In this document: positions 7,385 to 16,226 of the stretch, piece by piece
Layout of the letters: each line of letters begins with the position of its first letter
Position numbering within the stretch: the first letter of the stretch is position 1
Assembly: GCA_035293985.1 (NCBI GenBank)
Contig: DATGLS010000040.1
Coordinates: 128,912-192,911 of the forward strand
Origin: JAVDCA01 sp035293985
GTDB lineage: Bacteria > Pseudomonadota > Alphaproteobacteria > Rhizobiales > Xanthobacteraceae
Length of the DNA: 64,000 nucleotides
Reading direction: 5' to 3'
The notes under the pieces: generated by a model
What the model saw: the letters and a program-made list of their open reading frames with translations, nothing else
What the model was told of the DNA's origin: nothing
The model's database searches: none
Position numbers and translations under genes: made by a program

Positions 7385-9351
7385 CACACCGCCGGCAGGC
7401 GAACCACGAACCGCGCGCCGAGCACCTTGGCGGGCTCGTCCGCGGCGGCGGTCGCAATGCGGTTCTCGGCCCACAGCTTGCCGCCATGCGCCTCGACGAT
7501 CTGTTGCGAGATCGACAAGCCGAGCCCGGAATTCTGGCCGAAGCCCTGGTGCGGGCGGTCGGTGTAGAAGCGCTCGAAGATCTTCTCCATGGCCTCCGGA
7601 TTGATGCCGGGACCGTCGTCATCGACCATCACCTCGACCTCGCCGCGCAGGCGCCGGCACGTCACCCGCACGCCGCCGCCCGCGGGCGAAAACGAGCGCG
7701 CATTGTCGATCAGGTTGTTGATCACCTGGCCGAGCCGCGAGTCGTGGCCCGGCACCAGGAAGCTGCCGCCGCCCTCGAAGGCGAGCGCGACCTTCACGTC
7801 GTTGTCGCGCTTGACCTCGTTGGCGACCGCCGTGACGGTCTTGAGCAGCTTTGCAAGGTCGACCGGGGTCAGCACCTGCCGCTGCATCTCGGCGTCGAGC
7901 CGGCTCGCGTCGGAGATGTCGGAGATCAGCCGGTCGAGCCGGCGCACATCGTGGCCGATCACGTCGAGCAGGCGTGCGCGGCTCTCCTCGGTCTTGGCGA
8001 GCGGCAGCGTCTCGACCGCCGAGCGCAGCGAGGTGAGTGGATTCTTCAATTCGTGCGCCACGTCGGCCGCGAAGCTCTCGATTGCCGCGATGCGGCTGTA
8101 GAGCGCGTTGGTCATGTCCCGCAACGCGCCCGACAGGTGCCCGATCTCGTCGCGCCGCCGGGTGAAATCCGGAATGTCGACCCGTCCGGTGATGCGCCGG
8201 CGCACCAGCTCGGCGGCGTCCGACAGCCGGCGCACGGGCCGTGCGATGCTGCCGGCAAGCAGGATCGACAGCAGCACCATGATGCCGGCCGCGATCAGGC
8301 CCGTCTTGATCACCTTGCGCCGCTCAGCCTCGATGCGCTGGTCGATCTCGTTGCCTTGCGTCGACAGCAGCAGCACGCCGCGCACCGTATGCGGGCGCTG
8401 CATCACCGGCATCGCGACCTGCACGATCACGCGGCCGCGGTCGTCGACGCGCACCATGCTGGCGTTTTGCCCGTTGAGCGCCTGCGCCACCTCCGGATAG
8501 TCGCGCCCGTTGCCGACGATCTCCTCGTAGCGCGGCAGCCCGCCGCTGCTGAACCAGGTGCGGAACGGGATGGCGACGTGCCGTTCGAACCAACTCGGTT
8601 TTTCGGCCGATGTCGCCGGCCGGTCGGGCGGCGCGTCGCCGCGTGCGCTGACGTTGCGGGTGTCGAGGATGAGGGAGCCGTCCGAGCCGTAGACGCGCGC
8701 CCGTGTGTTGGTCGGCGTCACCAGGCGCCGCAGCAGCGGACCGACCCGGTCGGGATTGATCGAGAAATCCAGGCTGTAATCCTCGCGGACCTCGCCGTTC
8801 TGCAGGTCGGGCAGCCGGTTGGGATCGATCGCGATGGTCGAGCCGTTTTCCACCGTCGCGGCGCCCGCGATTGCGCCCGCGATCATCTCGCCCTGCACCA
8901 GCAGGCTGCCCACGCTCGCCTGGATCAGGCCTTCGCGCGCCTTGTTCAGCGGCACGATGCTCACCACCAGCGCCAGCAGCCCGAACACGTTGAGGAAGAC
9001 GATGCGGCGGGTGAGGCTGGAAAAGCCCTGGATGACGAAGAACTGCCAGGCATGGCGCACCAGCCCGAGCGGGCCCTCGGTGCGCAGCACGCGCCATGTG
9101 GCGCGGACGAAATCGACCGTGCGGCCGAGCGCCACGATGGTCGCGGCGGCGGCGCGACGCCGCCAGACATCGAGCAGCAGGGCGGCGCGCCGTGCGCGCC
9201 GTCGCGCATTGCCGGGACGCACCGTCTCGGCGGCGGCATGCAATGCTTGCGCGGTTCGATCGAGCACGTAGCTTCCAGGTTTGGTTTTCGGTCTCGGTTT
9301 CCCGGTCCCGTTCGTTGCGGCCAACTCGGTGATGACGGCGCGCGTCAGCAC
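7384..9351 (-). CDS. chvG: ChvG/BvrS-type sensor histidine kinase
   Basis: The 655-residue inner-membrane kinase has a first membrane helix near residue 120 (FLNVFGLLALVV), a periplasmic sensor of ~220 residues, a second helix near 350 (GLIAAGIMVLLSILLAGSI), then HAMP, a HisKA dimerisation domain with DVAHELKNP (His near 433), and an HATPase with N-box NLIDNAR and DDGPGI. ChvG/BvrS senses acid or envelope stress in Rhizobiales and is held off by ExoR in Sinorhizobium and Agrobacterium. It lies 39 bases after chvI. The first ~60 residues are poorly ordered, so a later start is possible. Confidence 0.93.
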   Translation of the reverse strand: MLTRAVITELAATNGTGKPRPKTKPGSYVLDRTAQALHAAAETVRPGNARRRARRAALLLDVWRRRAAAATIVALGRTVDFVRATWRVLRTEGPLGLVRHAWQFFVIQGFSSLTRRIVFLNVFGLLALVVSIVPLNKAREGLIQASVGSLLVQGEMIAGAIAGAATVENGSTIAIDPNRLPDLQNGEVREDYSLDFSINPDRVGPLLRRLVTPTNTRARVYGSDGSLILDTRNVSARGDAPPDRPATSAEKPSWFERHVAIPFRTWFSSGGLPRYEEIVGNGRDYPEVAQALNGQNASMVRVDDRGRVIVQVAMPVMQRPHTVRGVLLLSTQGNEIDQRIEAERRKVIKTGLIAAGIMVLLSILLAGSIARPVRRLSDAAELVRRRITGRVDIPDFTRRRDEIGHLSGALRDMTNALYSRIAAIESFAADVAHELKNPLTSLRSAVETLPLAKTEESRARLLDVIGHDVRRLDRLISDISDASRLDAEMQRQVLTPVDLAKLLKTVTAVANEVKRDNDVKVALAFEGGGSFLVPGHDSRLGQVINNLIDNARSFSPAGGGVRVTCRRLRGEVEVMVDDDGPGINPEAMEKIFERFYTDRPHQGFGQNSGLGLSISQQIVEAHGGKLWAENRIATAAADEPAKVLGARFVVRLPAV

Positions 9352-9390
9352 ATACGCGAGAGGGACGCCCCCGGCAGGCTACAGTCCAGG

Positions 9391-10092
9391 TTACATTTCC
9401 TTGAAGCGATAGCCGACGCCGTAGAGCGTCTCGATCATATCGAAATCGTCGTCGCTCTGCTTGAATTTCTTGCGCAAGCGCTTGATGTGGCTGTCGATCG
9501 TGCGGTCGTCGACGTAGACCTGATCGTCATAGGCGGCATCCATCAAGGCGTTGCGGCTCTTCACCACGCCGGGGCGCGTCGCCAGCGCCTGCAGGATCAG
9601 GAACTCGGTGACGGTCAGCGTCACCGGCTCGTTCTTCCACGTGCAGGTGTGGCGCTCCGGATCCATGCGCAGCAGGCCACGCTCGAGCACCTTTGCCGAG
9701 TCGGTCTCCTTGGGCGCCGTCGCGTCCTTCGGCACGCCACGCCGCAGCACCGCCTTCACGCGCTCGACCAGCAGGCGCTGCGAGAACGGTTTGCGGATGA
9801 AATCGTCGGCGCCCATTTTGAGGCCGAACAGCTCGTCGATCTCCTCGTCCTTGGAGGTGAGGAAGATGACGGGCGTATCGGTCTTCTGGCGCATCCGGCG
9901 CAGTGTCTCCATCCCGTCCATGCGCGGCATCTTGATGTCGAGGATGGCGAGATCGGGCGGCGAGGTCTTGAAGCCCTCGAGCGCCGAGGCGCCGTCCGTG
10001 TAGGTCATGATCCGGTAGCCCTCCGCCTCGAGCGCGATCGAGACCGAGGTTAGGATGTTGCGGTCGTCGTCGACCAAAGCAATTGTTGGCAT
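9391..10092 (-). CDS. chvI: ChvI/BvrR-type response regulator (OmpR family)
   Basis: The 233-residue protein has a receiver domain with acidic pocket VDDD (residues 7-10), phospho-acceptor Asp52 in LDIKMPRMDG and Lys near 104 in LTSKDEE, followed by an OmpR/PhoB winged helix (VTEFLILQALA, DDRTIDSHIKRLRKKF). The start MPTIALVDDD at 10092 fits the family; the longer open frame adds 34 basic residues not seen in ChvI. It forms a two-component pair with the downstream ChvG and regulates envelope and symbiosis genes in relatives. Confidence 0.95.
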   Translation of the reverse strand: MPTIALVDDDRNILTSVSIALEAEGYRIMTYTDGASALEGFKTSPPDLAILDIKMPRMDGMETLRRMRQKTDTPVIFLTSKDEEIDELFGLKMGADDFIRKPFSQRLLVERVKAVLRRGVPKDATAPKETDSAKVLERGLLRMDPERHTCTWKNEPVTLTVTEFLILQALATRPGVVKSRNALMDAAYDDQVYVDDRTIDSHIKRLRKKFKQSDDDFDMIETLYGVGYRFKEM

Positions 10093-10310
10093 TAGCCCTG
10101 TCCCGTGACCGTTCCGATGTTCGTCTAAGCCCTTCAAGCGAGGCCGAAATGTGACACCGGACCGCTTTGGGCACGCTCTACGAGAAGCGCGCAAATCACC
10201 AATTGTGGCCGAATCTAGTACTTACAAGACTCCTGCGCCATAAAAACCGGCAGAGACGAGCTAAAATAGGTGGTTAACGGGAACTGGCCTCCAGGAGTTG
10301 ATCCAGCGTC

Positions 10311-11129
10311 ATGAGCACGGCCGAACGTCCCAAATCCGACTCCGAACCCGGCGCTCTGCCCGGCACGATGCCGGACCGCCTGCCCGAGACGGCCGCACCG
10401 CCGGCCGGTTTCGCGCCGAAGGAACTGGCCAAGACCCTGCTGCGCGGCATCCGCGCCGGCACCCTGGCGACGCTCGACCGCAACACCGGACATCCGTTCG
10501 CCTCGCTGGTCAATGTTGCAACCGACGCCGATGGCTCACCCATGATCCTGGTGTCGCGGCTCTCCACCCACACGGCCAATATCGAGATCGATGGGCGTGC
10601 CTCGATCCTGCTCGCCGAGACCGGCAAGGGCGATCCGCTCGCGCATCCGCGTCTCACCGTGCTCGGCCGCATGGCGCAGATCGCGCGCGGCGGCGACGAG
10701 GAGCCGCGCCTGCGCCGGCGCTTTCTCGCCCGTCATCCGAAATCCGAGCTCTATGCCGGCTTCGGCGACTTCGCCTTCTGGCGCATGGCGGTCGTGTCCG
10801 CTCATCTCAATGGCGGCTTTGCCCGCGCCGCCGATCTCGAGGCCGCCGATGTCCTCACCGTGGTCGACGATGCCGCCGATCTGCTCGCCGCCGAGGCGGA
10901 CGCCGTCGCGCACATGAACGCGGACCACGCCGAGGCTTGTCGGCTTTACGCGACCAAGCTCCTGGGCGAGCCGGACGGCGCCTGGCGCATCACTGGCCTC
11001 GACCCCGACGGCGCCGATCTCGCCGTCGGCGACCGCACTGCGCGGCTCGCCTTTCCGCAGCGCGTCACCGGGCCTGAGCAGCTGCGCAAGGTGCTGGTCG
11101 CGCTCGCGGCGCAAGCGCGCGCCGCCTGA
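10311..11129 (+). CDS. HugZ-like heme-utilisation / PNPOx-fold protein with DUF2470
   Basis: The 272-residue protein has a pyridoxamine-phosphate-oxidase-like split barrel (about residues 35-175: RAGTLATLDRNTGHPFASLV, SRLSTHTANI) followed by a DUF2470 domain (MNADHAEACRLYA). This is the architecture of HugZ-type heme-degrading proteins. No heme transport genes are adjacent, so a role in heme breakdown is inferred from architecture only. It is divergent from chvI across a 218-bp gap and starts a three-gene group with the two genes downstream. Confidence 0.8.
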   Translation: MSTAERPKSDSEPGALPGTMPDRLPETAAPPAGFAPKELAKTLLRGIRAGTLATLDRNTGHPFASLVNVATDADGSPMILVSRLSTHTANIEIDGRASILLAETGKGDPLAHPRLTVLGRMAQIARGGDEEPRLRRRFLARHPKSELYAGFGDFAFWRMAVVSAHLNGGFARAADLEAADVLTVVDDAADLLAAEADAVAHMNADHAEACRLYATKLLGEPDGAWRITGLDPDGADLAVGDRTARLAFPQRVTGPEQLRKVLVALAAQARAA

Positions 11130-11136
11130 GCGCGCC

Positions 11137-11586
11137 GTGCGGGCGGCCTACAGCTATCGCGACGATGCCGCCTTTCCGCGCTTTCCCGACGATCGGCCGA
11201 TCATCATCTTCGACGGCGAGTGCGTGCTCTGCTCCGGCAGCGCGCAGTTCGTGCTGCGCCACGACAAGCGCAAGCTCTATCGCTTCCTCGCCGCGCAGAC
11301 GCCGCTCGGCCGCGCGCTCTATGTCCATTATGGCCTCGACCCGCGCGACTACGAGACCATGATGCTGATCGCCGACGGCGTCGCGACCTTCAAGTCGGAA
11401 GCCGTCATCCGCATCGGCGAAGGGCTGGGCTTGCCGTGGTCGCTCGTGGCGGTCTTCCGCGTCCTCCCGCGGCCGTGGCGCGATCGTCTCTACGCGGTGC
11501 TCGCCCGCAACCGGCTGCGCATCCTCGGTCGGCGCGACAGCTGCTATCTTCCCGCGCCGAGCGACGCGGACCGGTTCCTTGGATGA
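11137..11586 (+). CDS. DCC-family (DUF393) thiol-disulfide oxidoreductase-like protein
   Basis: The 149-residue protein contains FDGECVLCSGS, the DxxCxxC motif that defines the DCC/DUF393 family, placed after a short N-terminal tail. The two cysteines suggest thiol-disulfide exchange, though substrates of this family are poorly known. It starts with GTG only seven bases after the HugZ-like stop, and its end lies just before the next gene's start, so the three genes probably share one transcript. Confidence 0.8.
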   Translation: MRAAYSYRDDAAFPRFPDDRPIIIFDGECVLCSGSAQFVLRHDKRKLYRFLAAQTPLGRALYVHYGLDPRDYETMMLIADGVATFKSEAVIRIGEGLGLPWSLVAVFRVLPRPWRDRLYAVLARNRLRILGRRDSCYLPAPSDADRFLG

Positions 11587-11608
11587 GCGCGGCGCGCCTC
11601 CTCCCGAC

Positions 11609-13285
11609 ATGAGCACGATCCGCATCCTCATCGTCGGCGGCTACGGCACCTTCGGCGGCCGGCTGGCCCAGCTGCTCGTCGACGAGTCGCGGCTGACCCT
11701 GCTGATCGCCGGCCGCGACCGCGCACGCGCCGAGGCGTTCTGCAACGGCCTGCGCGGCGCCGCGACGCTGCAGCCGCTGGCCTTCGACCGCGAGGGGGAT
11801 CTCGAGGCCGCACTGGCAGCCGCCAGGCCCGACGTCGTGGTGGACGCTTCCGGACCGTTCCAGGCCTACCGCGGCGATGCGTACCGGCTGATCAAGGCCT
11901 GTATCGCCCTCGGCATCGACTATCTCGACCTCGCCGACGGCGCCGATTTCGTCGACGCCATCGCGCAACTCGACGTGGATGCACGTGCGCACGGCGTCTG
12001 CGTGCTCTCCGGCGTGAGCAGCTTTCCAGTTCTCACCGCCGCGGCGGTGCGACGCCTTGCGACCGGGATGGCGCGCCTTGACGCGGTGACAGCTGGGATC
12101 GCGCCATCGCCCTTTGCCGGCGTCGGCCTCAACGTCATCCGCGCCATCGCGAGCTATGCGGGCCGGCCGGTGCGGCTCGTGCGCGATGGGCATGCGGCGA
12201 CAGGCGTCGGCCTGGTCGAGACGCGCCGCTTCACCATCGCGCCGCCCGGCCGATTGCCGCTGCGGCCGGTGCTGTTCTCGCTCGTCGACGTCCCCGATCT
12301 GCAGGCGCTGCCGAAGCTCTGGCCCGAGCTGAAATCCGTGTGGATGGGCGCCGGTCCGGTCCCGGAAATCCTGCACCGCACGCTCAACCTGCTGGCGCGC
12401 CTCGTCCGGCTGCGGCTGCTGCCGACGCTCGTGCCGTTCGCGCCCCTGATGCATGGTGCGATCAACGTGCTGCGGTGGGGCGAGCACCGTGGCGGCATGT
12501 TCGTGGCGCTCGCCGGCGCCGGCGCCGACGGCCGGCCGATCGAGCGCTCCTGGCACATGGTCGCCGAGGGCGACGACGGGCCGCTCATTCCCTCGATGGC
12601 GACGGAGGCGATCATTCGCCACCGGCTCGATGGCCGGCGGCCCGCGCCCGGCGCGCGCGCCGCGTTGCGCGAGCTCGAGCTCGCCGACTACGAGGCCCTG
12701 TTCGCGCGCCGCCGCATCGTCAGCGGCGTGCGCGACGCGGCCGATGCGGCCGCGCCGCTCTACCGGCGACTGTTGGGCGAGGCCTATGCGGCGCTGCCGG
12801 CTCCGATCCAGGCCATGCACGACCTCACCGGCACGCTCGCGGTCGAGGGCCGCGCGACCGTTGAGCGCGGCTCAGGCGTGCTGGCGCGCGCAATCGCGGC
12901 GTTGTTCGGATTTCCGCCTGCCGCGCGCGACATCCCGGTGAAGGTGGATTTTGTCCTACGTGACGGCCGGGAGATCTGGCGGCGTGATTTTGCCGGGCGC
13001 ACCTTCGTCAGCACCCAGGAAGCAGGGCAGGGTCGCTTCGACCGGCTGATGTGCGAGCGGTTCGGTCCGTTCGCGTTCGGCATTGCGCTCGTATGCGATG
13101 CGGAGCGGCTCACCCTCGTATTCCGCGGCTGGCGCGCCTTCGGCATTCCGTTGCCGCGCGCGTTCGCGCCGCGTGCCACGGCCTTCGAGGCCGTCGACGG
13201 CGGACGCTTTCGTTTCTACGTCGAGATCAAGCTGCCGCTGATCGGCCTGCTCGTGCGTTACCAGGGGTGGCTCGCCCCGAAGTAA
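11609..13285 (+). CDS. Saccharopine dehydrogenase-like protein with C-terminal DUF4166
   Basis: About 558 residues. The N-terminus is a Rossmann fold, IRILIVGGYGTFGGRLAQLL, as in saccharopine dehydrogenase/trans-acting enoyl reductase-like proteins, followed by VVVDASGPFQ. The last ~185 residues, from YRRLLGEAYAALP onward, match the DUF4166 pattern. The reaction is not known. I chose the ATG at 11609, where the conserved Rossmann strand begins; an earlier in-frame ATG at 11579 would overlap the DCC gene by eight bases. Confidence 0.8.
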   Translation: MSTIRILIVGGYGTFGGRLAQLLVDESRLTLLIAGRDRARAEAFCNGLRGAATLQPLAFDREGDLEAALAAARPDVVVDASGPFQAYRGDAYRLIKACIALGIDYLDLADGADFVDAIAQLDVDARAHGVCVLSGVSSFPVLTAAAVRRLATGMARLDAVTAGIAPSPFAGVGLNVIRAIASYAGRPVRLVRDGHAATGVGLVETRRFTIAPPGRLPLRPVLFSLVDVPDLQALPKLWPELKSVWMGAGPVPEILHRTLNLLARLVRLRLLPTLVPFAPLMHGAINVLRWGEHRGGMFVALAGAGADGRPIERSWHMVAEGDDGPLIPSMATEAIIRHRLDGRRPAPGARAALRELELADYEALFARRRIVSGVRDAADAAAPLYRRLLGEAYAALPAPIQAMHDLTGTLAVEGRATVERGSGVLARAIAALFGFPPAARDIPVKVDFVLRDGREIWRRDFAGRTFVSTQEAGQGRFDRLMCERFGPFAFGIALVCDAERLTLVFRGWRAFGIPLPRAFAPRATAFEAVDGGRFRFYVEIKLPLIGLLVRYQGWLAPK

Positions 13286-13338
13286 CCGTTTCCGTAAGGC
13301 CTGCTTGGCAACGGAACTGGGGCCCACTATTAGGTGCG

Positions 13339-13355
13339 CGCCCGCCCGGCGGGCG
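13339..13355. promoter_or_regulatory. Perfect hairpin in the pckA leader
   Basis: CGCCCGC and GCGGGCG flank a 3-base loop. It sits 54 bases after the DUF4166-protein stop and 84 bases before the pckA start, and is followed by TTATACT, which could be a -10 element. It may end upstream transcription or belong to the pckA control region; no T-run follows. Confidence 0.4.
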
Positions 13356-13438
13356 TTATACTAACGTCGGATCGCCGTCGGCGGTCCGGAGGGGTCCCGG
13401 CCGGGTCAGGCGGCGGCCGGACGTGTGTGGAGGTCATC

Positions 13439-15052
13439 GTGCAGGAAACGGGTCTGCGGAACAGCGCGCATGGCGCTGACAAATTCGGCTTAACGGACCT
13501 TGCGGCGGTCCATTGGAATCTCGGGGATGCCCGCCTCTACGAGCATGCGGTCGCCAACCATGAAGGCGCCATCGTCCAGGGCGGCGCGTTTTGCGCCGAG
13601 ACCGGCGTGCACACCGGGCGCAGCCCCAAGGACAAGTTCATCGTCTGCGACGAATCGACCGAGAAGACGGTCTGGTGGGCGAAGAACGGCAAGCTCACCC
13701 CCGCCCAGTTCGACCTGCTCCACCAGGATTTCCTCGCTCACGCCAAGGGCAAGCAGCTTTACGCCCAGGACCTCTACGGCGGCGCCGATCCGAAATACCG
13801 CATCAAGGCGCGCGTCTTCACCGAGCTCGCCTGGCACTCGCTGTTCATCCGCTCGCTGCTGATCCGCCCCGAGCGTTCCGAGCTCGCGCACTACGTGCCC
13901 GACTTCACCATCCTGAGCCTGCCCTCGTTCAAGGCCGATCCCAAGCGCCACGGCGTGCGCTCCGAGACCATCATCGCCATCAACTTCAGCAAGCGCATGA
14001 TCCTGATCGGCGGCAGCTACTACGCGGGCGAGATGAAAAAGTCCGTCTTCACCACGCTCAACTACTACCTGCCGGCCGAAAGCGTGATGCCGATGCACTG
14101 TTCGGCCAATGTCGGCCCGGGCGGCGACGTCGCGTTGTTCTTCGGCCTGTCCGGCACCGGCAAGACCACGCTGTCGGCCGATCCCCACCGCACGCTCATC
14201 GGCGACGACGAGCACGGCTGGGGCCCGCAGGGCGTCTTCAACTTCGAGGGCGGCTGTTATGCCAAGTGCATCAAGCTGTCGCGCGAGGCCGAGCCTGAGA
14301 TCTACGACGCGACGCTGCGCTTCGGCACGGTTCTCGAGAATGTCGTGTTCGATCCGGAGACGCGCGTCTGCGACTTCGACGACGACAGCAAGACCGAGAA
14401 CACCCGCTCGGCCTATCCCCTCGATTACATCCCCAACGCGTCGCGCACCGGCCGCGCCGGCATGCCGAAGAACCTGGTGCTCCTCACCGCCGACGCCTAT
14501 GGCGTGATGCCGCCGATCGCCAAGCTCACGCCCGCCCAGGCGATGTATCACTTCATGTCGGGCTACACCGCCAAGGTCGCCGGCACCGAGAAAGGCCTGG
14601 TCGGCGTCGAGCCCGAGTTCTCCACCTGCTTCGGCGCGCCTTTCCTGCCGCGCCATCCTTCCGTCTACGGCAACCTTCTGCGCGAGCTGATCGGGGTGCA
14701 CGGCGTCGACTGCTGGCTGGTCAATACCGGCTGGACCGGCGGCATCTATGGCATCGGCCGCCGCATGCCGATCAAGGTGACCCGCACGCTGCTCACCGCC
14801 GCGCTCGACGGCACGCTGCGCAATGCCAAGTTCCGCACCGATCCCTATTTCGGCTTCTCGGTGCCGACCCAGCTTCCCGGCGTCGAGCCGCACCTGCTCT
14901 ATCCGCAGAAGACGTGGCAGAACAAGCTCGAGTTCGACCAGACGGCGCGCAAGCTGGTCGCCATGTTCCAGAAGAACTTCGTGCAGTTCGAGGAGCACGT
15001 CGACGCCGACGTGCGCGCCGCCGCGCCCGAGGTGCGCCTCGCCGCGGAGTGA
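13439..15052 (+). CDS. pckA: Phosphoenolpyruvate carboxykinase (ATP)
   Basis: The 537-residue cytosolic enzyme converts oxaloacetate and ATP to PEP and CO2, the entry to gluconeogenesis from C4 acids. Visible motifs are the kinase-1a loop GLSGTGKTT, metal-binding GDDEHGW, and substrate-site YYAGEMKKSVF. The start is a GTG at 13439, with GGAGG five bases before it (13429-13433), giving VQETGLRNSAHGADKFGL as in Rhizobiales PckA. The longer open frame upstream is not conserved. Its position beyond chvI-chvG-hprK is the classical Rhizobiales order, here with three extra genes between. Confidence 0.97.
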   Translation: MQETGLRNSAHGADKFGLTDLAAVHWNLGDARLYEHAVANHEGAIVQGGAFCAETGVHTGRSPKDKFIVCDESTEKTVWWAKNGKLTPAQFDLLHQDFLAHAKGKQLYAQDLYGGADPKYRIKARVFTELAWHSLFIRSLLIRPERSELAHYVPDFTILSLPSFKADPKRHGVRSETIIAINFSKRMILIGGSYYAGEMKKSVFTTLNYYLPAESVMPMHCSANVGPGGDVALFFGLSGTGKTTLSADPHRTLIGDDEHGWGPQGVFNFEGGCYAKCIKLSREAEPEIYDATLRFGTVLENVVFDPETRVCDFDDDSKTENTRSAYPLDYIPNASRTGRAGMPKNLVLLTADAYGVMPPIAKLTPAQAMYHFMSGYTAKVAGTEKGLVGVEPEFSTCFGAPFLPRHPSVYGNLLRELIGVHGVDCWLVNTGWTGGIYGIGRRMPIKVTRTLLTAALDGTLRNAKFRTDPYFGFSVPTQLPGVEPHLLYPQKTWQNKLEFDQTARKLVAMFQKNFVQFEEHVDADVRAAAPEVRLAAE

Positions 15053-15061
15053 GTAAGCGGC

Positions 15062-15154
15062 GTCATTGCGAGACGTCAGCAGCACGCCGAAGTAATCTCG
15101 CTCCGCGAGAGCAAGTGGAGCGACGCTGCTTCGTCGCTTCGCTCCTCGCAATGA
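15062..15154. repeat. Palindromic intergenic repeat, family A
   Basis: The outer ends are GTCATTGCGAG (15062-15072) and CTCGCAATGA (15145-15154), with internal gcttcgtcgcttcgctcc. It lies ten bases after the pckA stop and may double as its terminator. It is the second of three copies in the window. Confidence 0.8.
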
Positions 15155-15276
15155 GGGTGAGAGATCAACGGCGGCCGCACGGCCGCCGTTTCGTTTGCGA
15201 CCGATGACGCAAATTTAATTTTCGGGCGCCTCGCTCGCCCGCGCGATTGCGGTTTTGGACCGCTATATCCCTCGCC

Positions 15277-16026
15277 ATGCCGACCTGGACCACTGTCGCC
15301 CCGGCCGTCACGGCCGCCTTTCTCAGCTCCGTCGTCGAGGTCGTGGAAGCCTTCACGATTGTGCTCGCGGTCGCAACCGTGCGCGGTTGGCGTCCGGCTT
15401 CGCTCGGCGCGCTGGCCGGCCTGGTGCTGCTGGCCGTCATCGTCGTCGCATTCGGCCCGCTGCTCGGCCTCGTGCCGCTGCACGCGCTGCAGCTCGCGGT
15501 CGGCCTGCTGCTCCTCCTGTTCGGCATGCGCTGGCTGCGCAAGGCGATCCTGCGCGGCGCCGGCATCATTGCGCTGCATGACGAGTCGCTCGCTTTCGCG
15601 CACGAGACCGCCGAGCTGCGCGAGCAGGCACAGCGGCGCGAGGCGCGCCTCGACTGGCTCGCCGCGCTTGCGAGCTTCAAGGCGGTCCTGCTCGAAGGGC
15701 TGGAGGTGGTGTTCATCGTCATCGCGGTCGGTGCCGGCCGCGGGCTCGTCGTTCCGGCGAGCCTCGGCGCGCTCGCCGCCGCCGCGCTGGTGCTCGGCGT
15801 CGGCCTTCTGGTCCATCGACCGCTCGCGCGGGTGCCTGAGAATACGCTCAAGTTCGCGGTCGGCGTGATGCTGTCGGCGTTCGGCGTGTTCTGGGTCGGC
15901 GAAGGGCTGGGCGTGCCGTGGCCGGGAGAGGATCTCGCCATCCCGGGGATCGCGCTCCTTTTTCTGCTCACCGCACTCGCTGGCGTTCGTGCCGCGCGGC
16001 GACCGGCTGTGGAGGCCGTGTCATGA
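15277..16026 (+). CDS. Predicted inner-membrane protein with paired E-x-x-E helices (COG4280-like)
   Basis: About 249 residues with six or seven hydrophobic segments arranged as two similar halves. Each half begins with an acidic helix: EVVEAFTIVLA near residue 19 and EGLEVVFIVIA near 144. Such E-x-x-E helices are used for metal binding in FTR1 iron permeases and GDT1 cation transporters, so a metal-ion transport role is possible but not shown. A charged, Gln/Arg-rich loop separates the halves. The ATG at 15277 (MPTWTTV) is preferred. It is coupled by an ATGA overlap to the following small gene. Confidence 0.65.
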   Translation: MPTWTTVAPAVTAAFLSSVVEVVEAFTIVLAVATVRGWRPASLGALAGLVLLAVIVVAFGPLLGLVPLHALQLAVGLLLLLFGMRWLRKAILRGAGIIALHDESLAFAHETAELREQAQRREARLDWLAALASFKAVLLEGLEVVFIVIAVGAGRGLVVPASLGALAAAALVLGVGLLVHRPLARVPENTLKFAVGVMLSAFGVFWVGEGLGVPWPGEDLAIPGIALLFLLTALAGVRAARRPAVEAVS

Positions 16027-16226
16027 AGATGGTCGTTACCGCATGGCGCGAGCTCATCGGCCTGTTCGTGGATGATGGGCGGCTCGCCCTCTCGATCGTC
16101 GCAGTGGTGGTGATCGCTGCTTTGCTGTCGCTCGTTCCGGGCGCCGCACTGGCGGCGGGCGGCGTGCTGATGTTCGGATGTCTCGGCGTGTTGATCGCGA
16201 ACGTCGTCAGGGCTTCGCCGCGCTGA
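16023..16226 (+). CDS. Small membrane protein (67 residues), coupled to preceding gene
   Basis: The sequence starts MKMVVTAWRELIGLF and has two hydrophobic helices (LSIVAVVVIAALLSLV and AALAAGGVLMFGCLGVLIANV). The start overlaps the stop of the upstream membrane protein by four bases (ATGA), which strongly suggests co-translation and perhaps a subunit role. Its 3' end overlaps the convergent gene by 20 bases. I do not recognise the family. Confidence 0.65.
   Translation: MKMVVTAWRELIGLFVDDGRLALSIVAVVVIAALLSLVPGAALAAGGVLMFGCLGVLIANVVRASPR

Noticed and set aside
7072..10053. 993-codon plus-strand open frame
   Set aside because: It lies opposite the well-supported chvG and chvI genes; long antisense frames are expected at this GC content and the product is Arg/His/Ala-rich without motifs.
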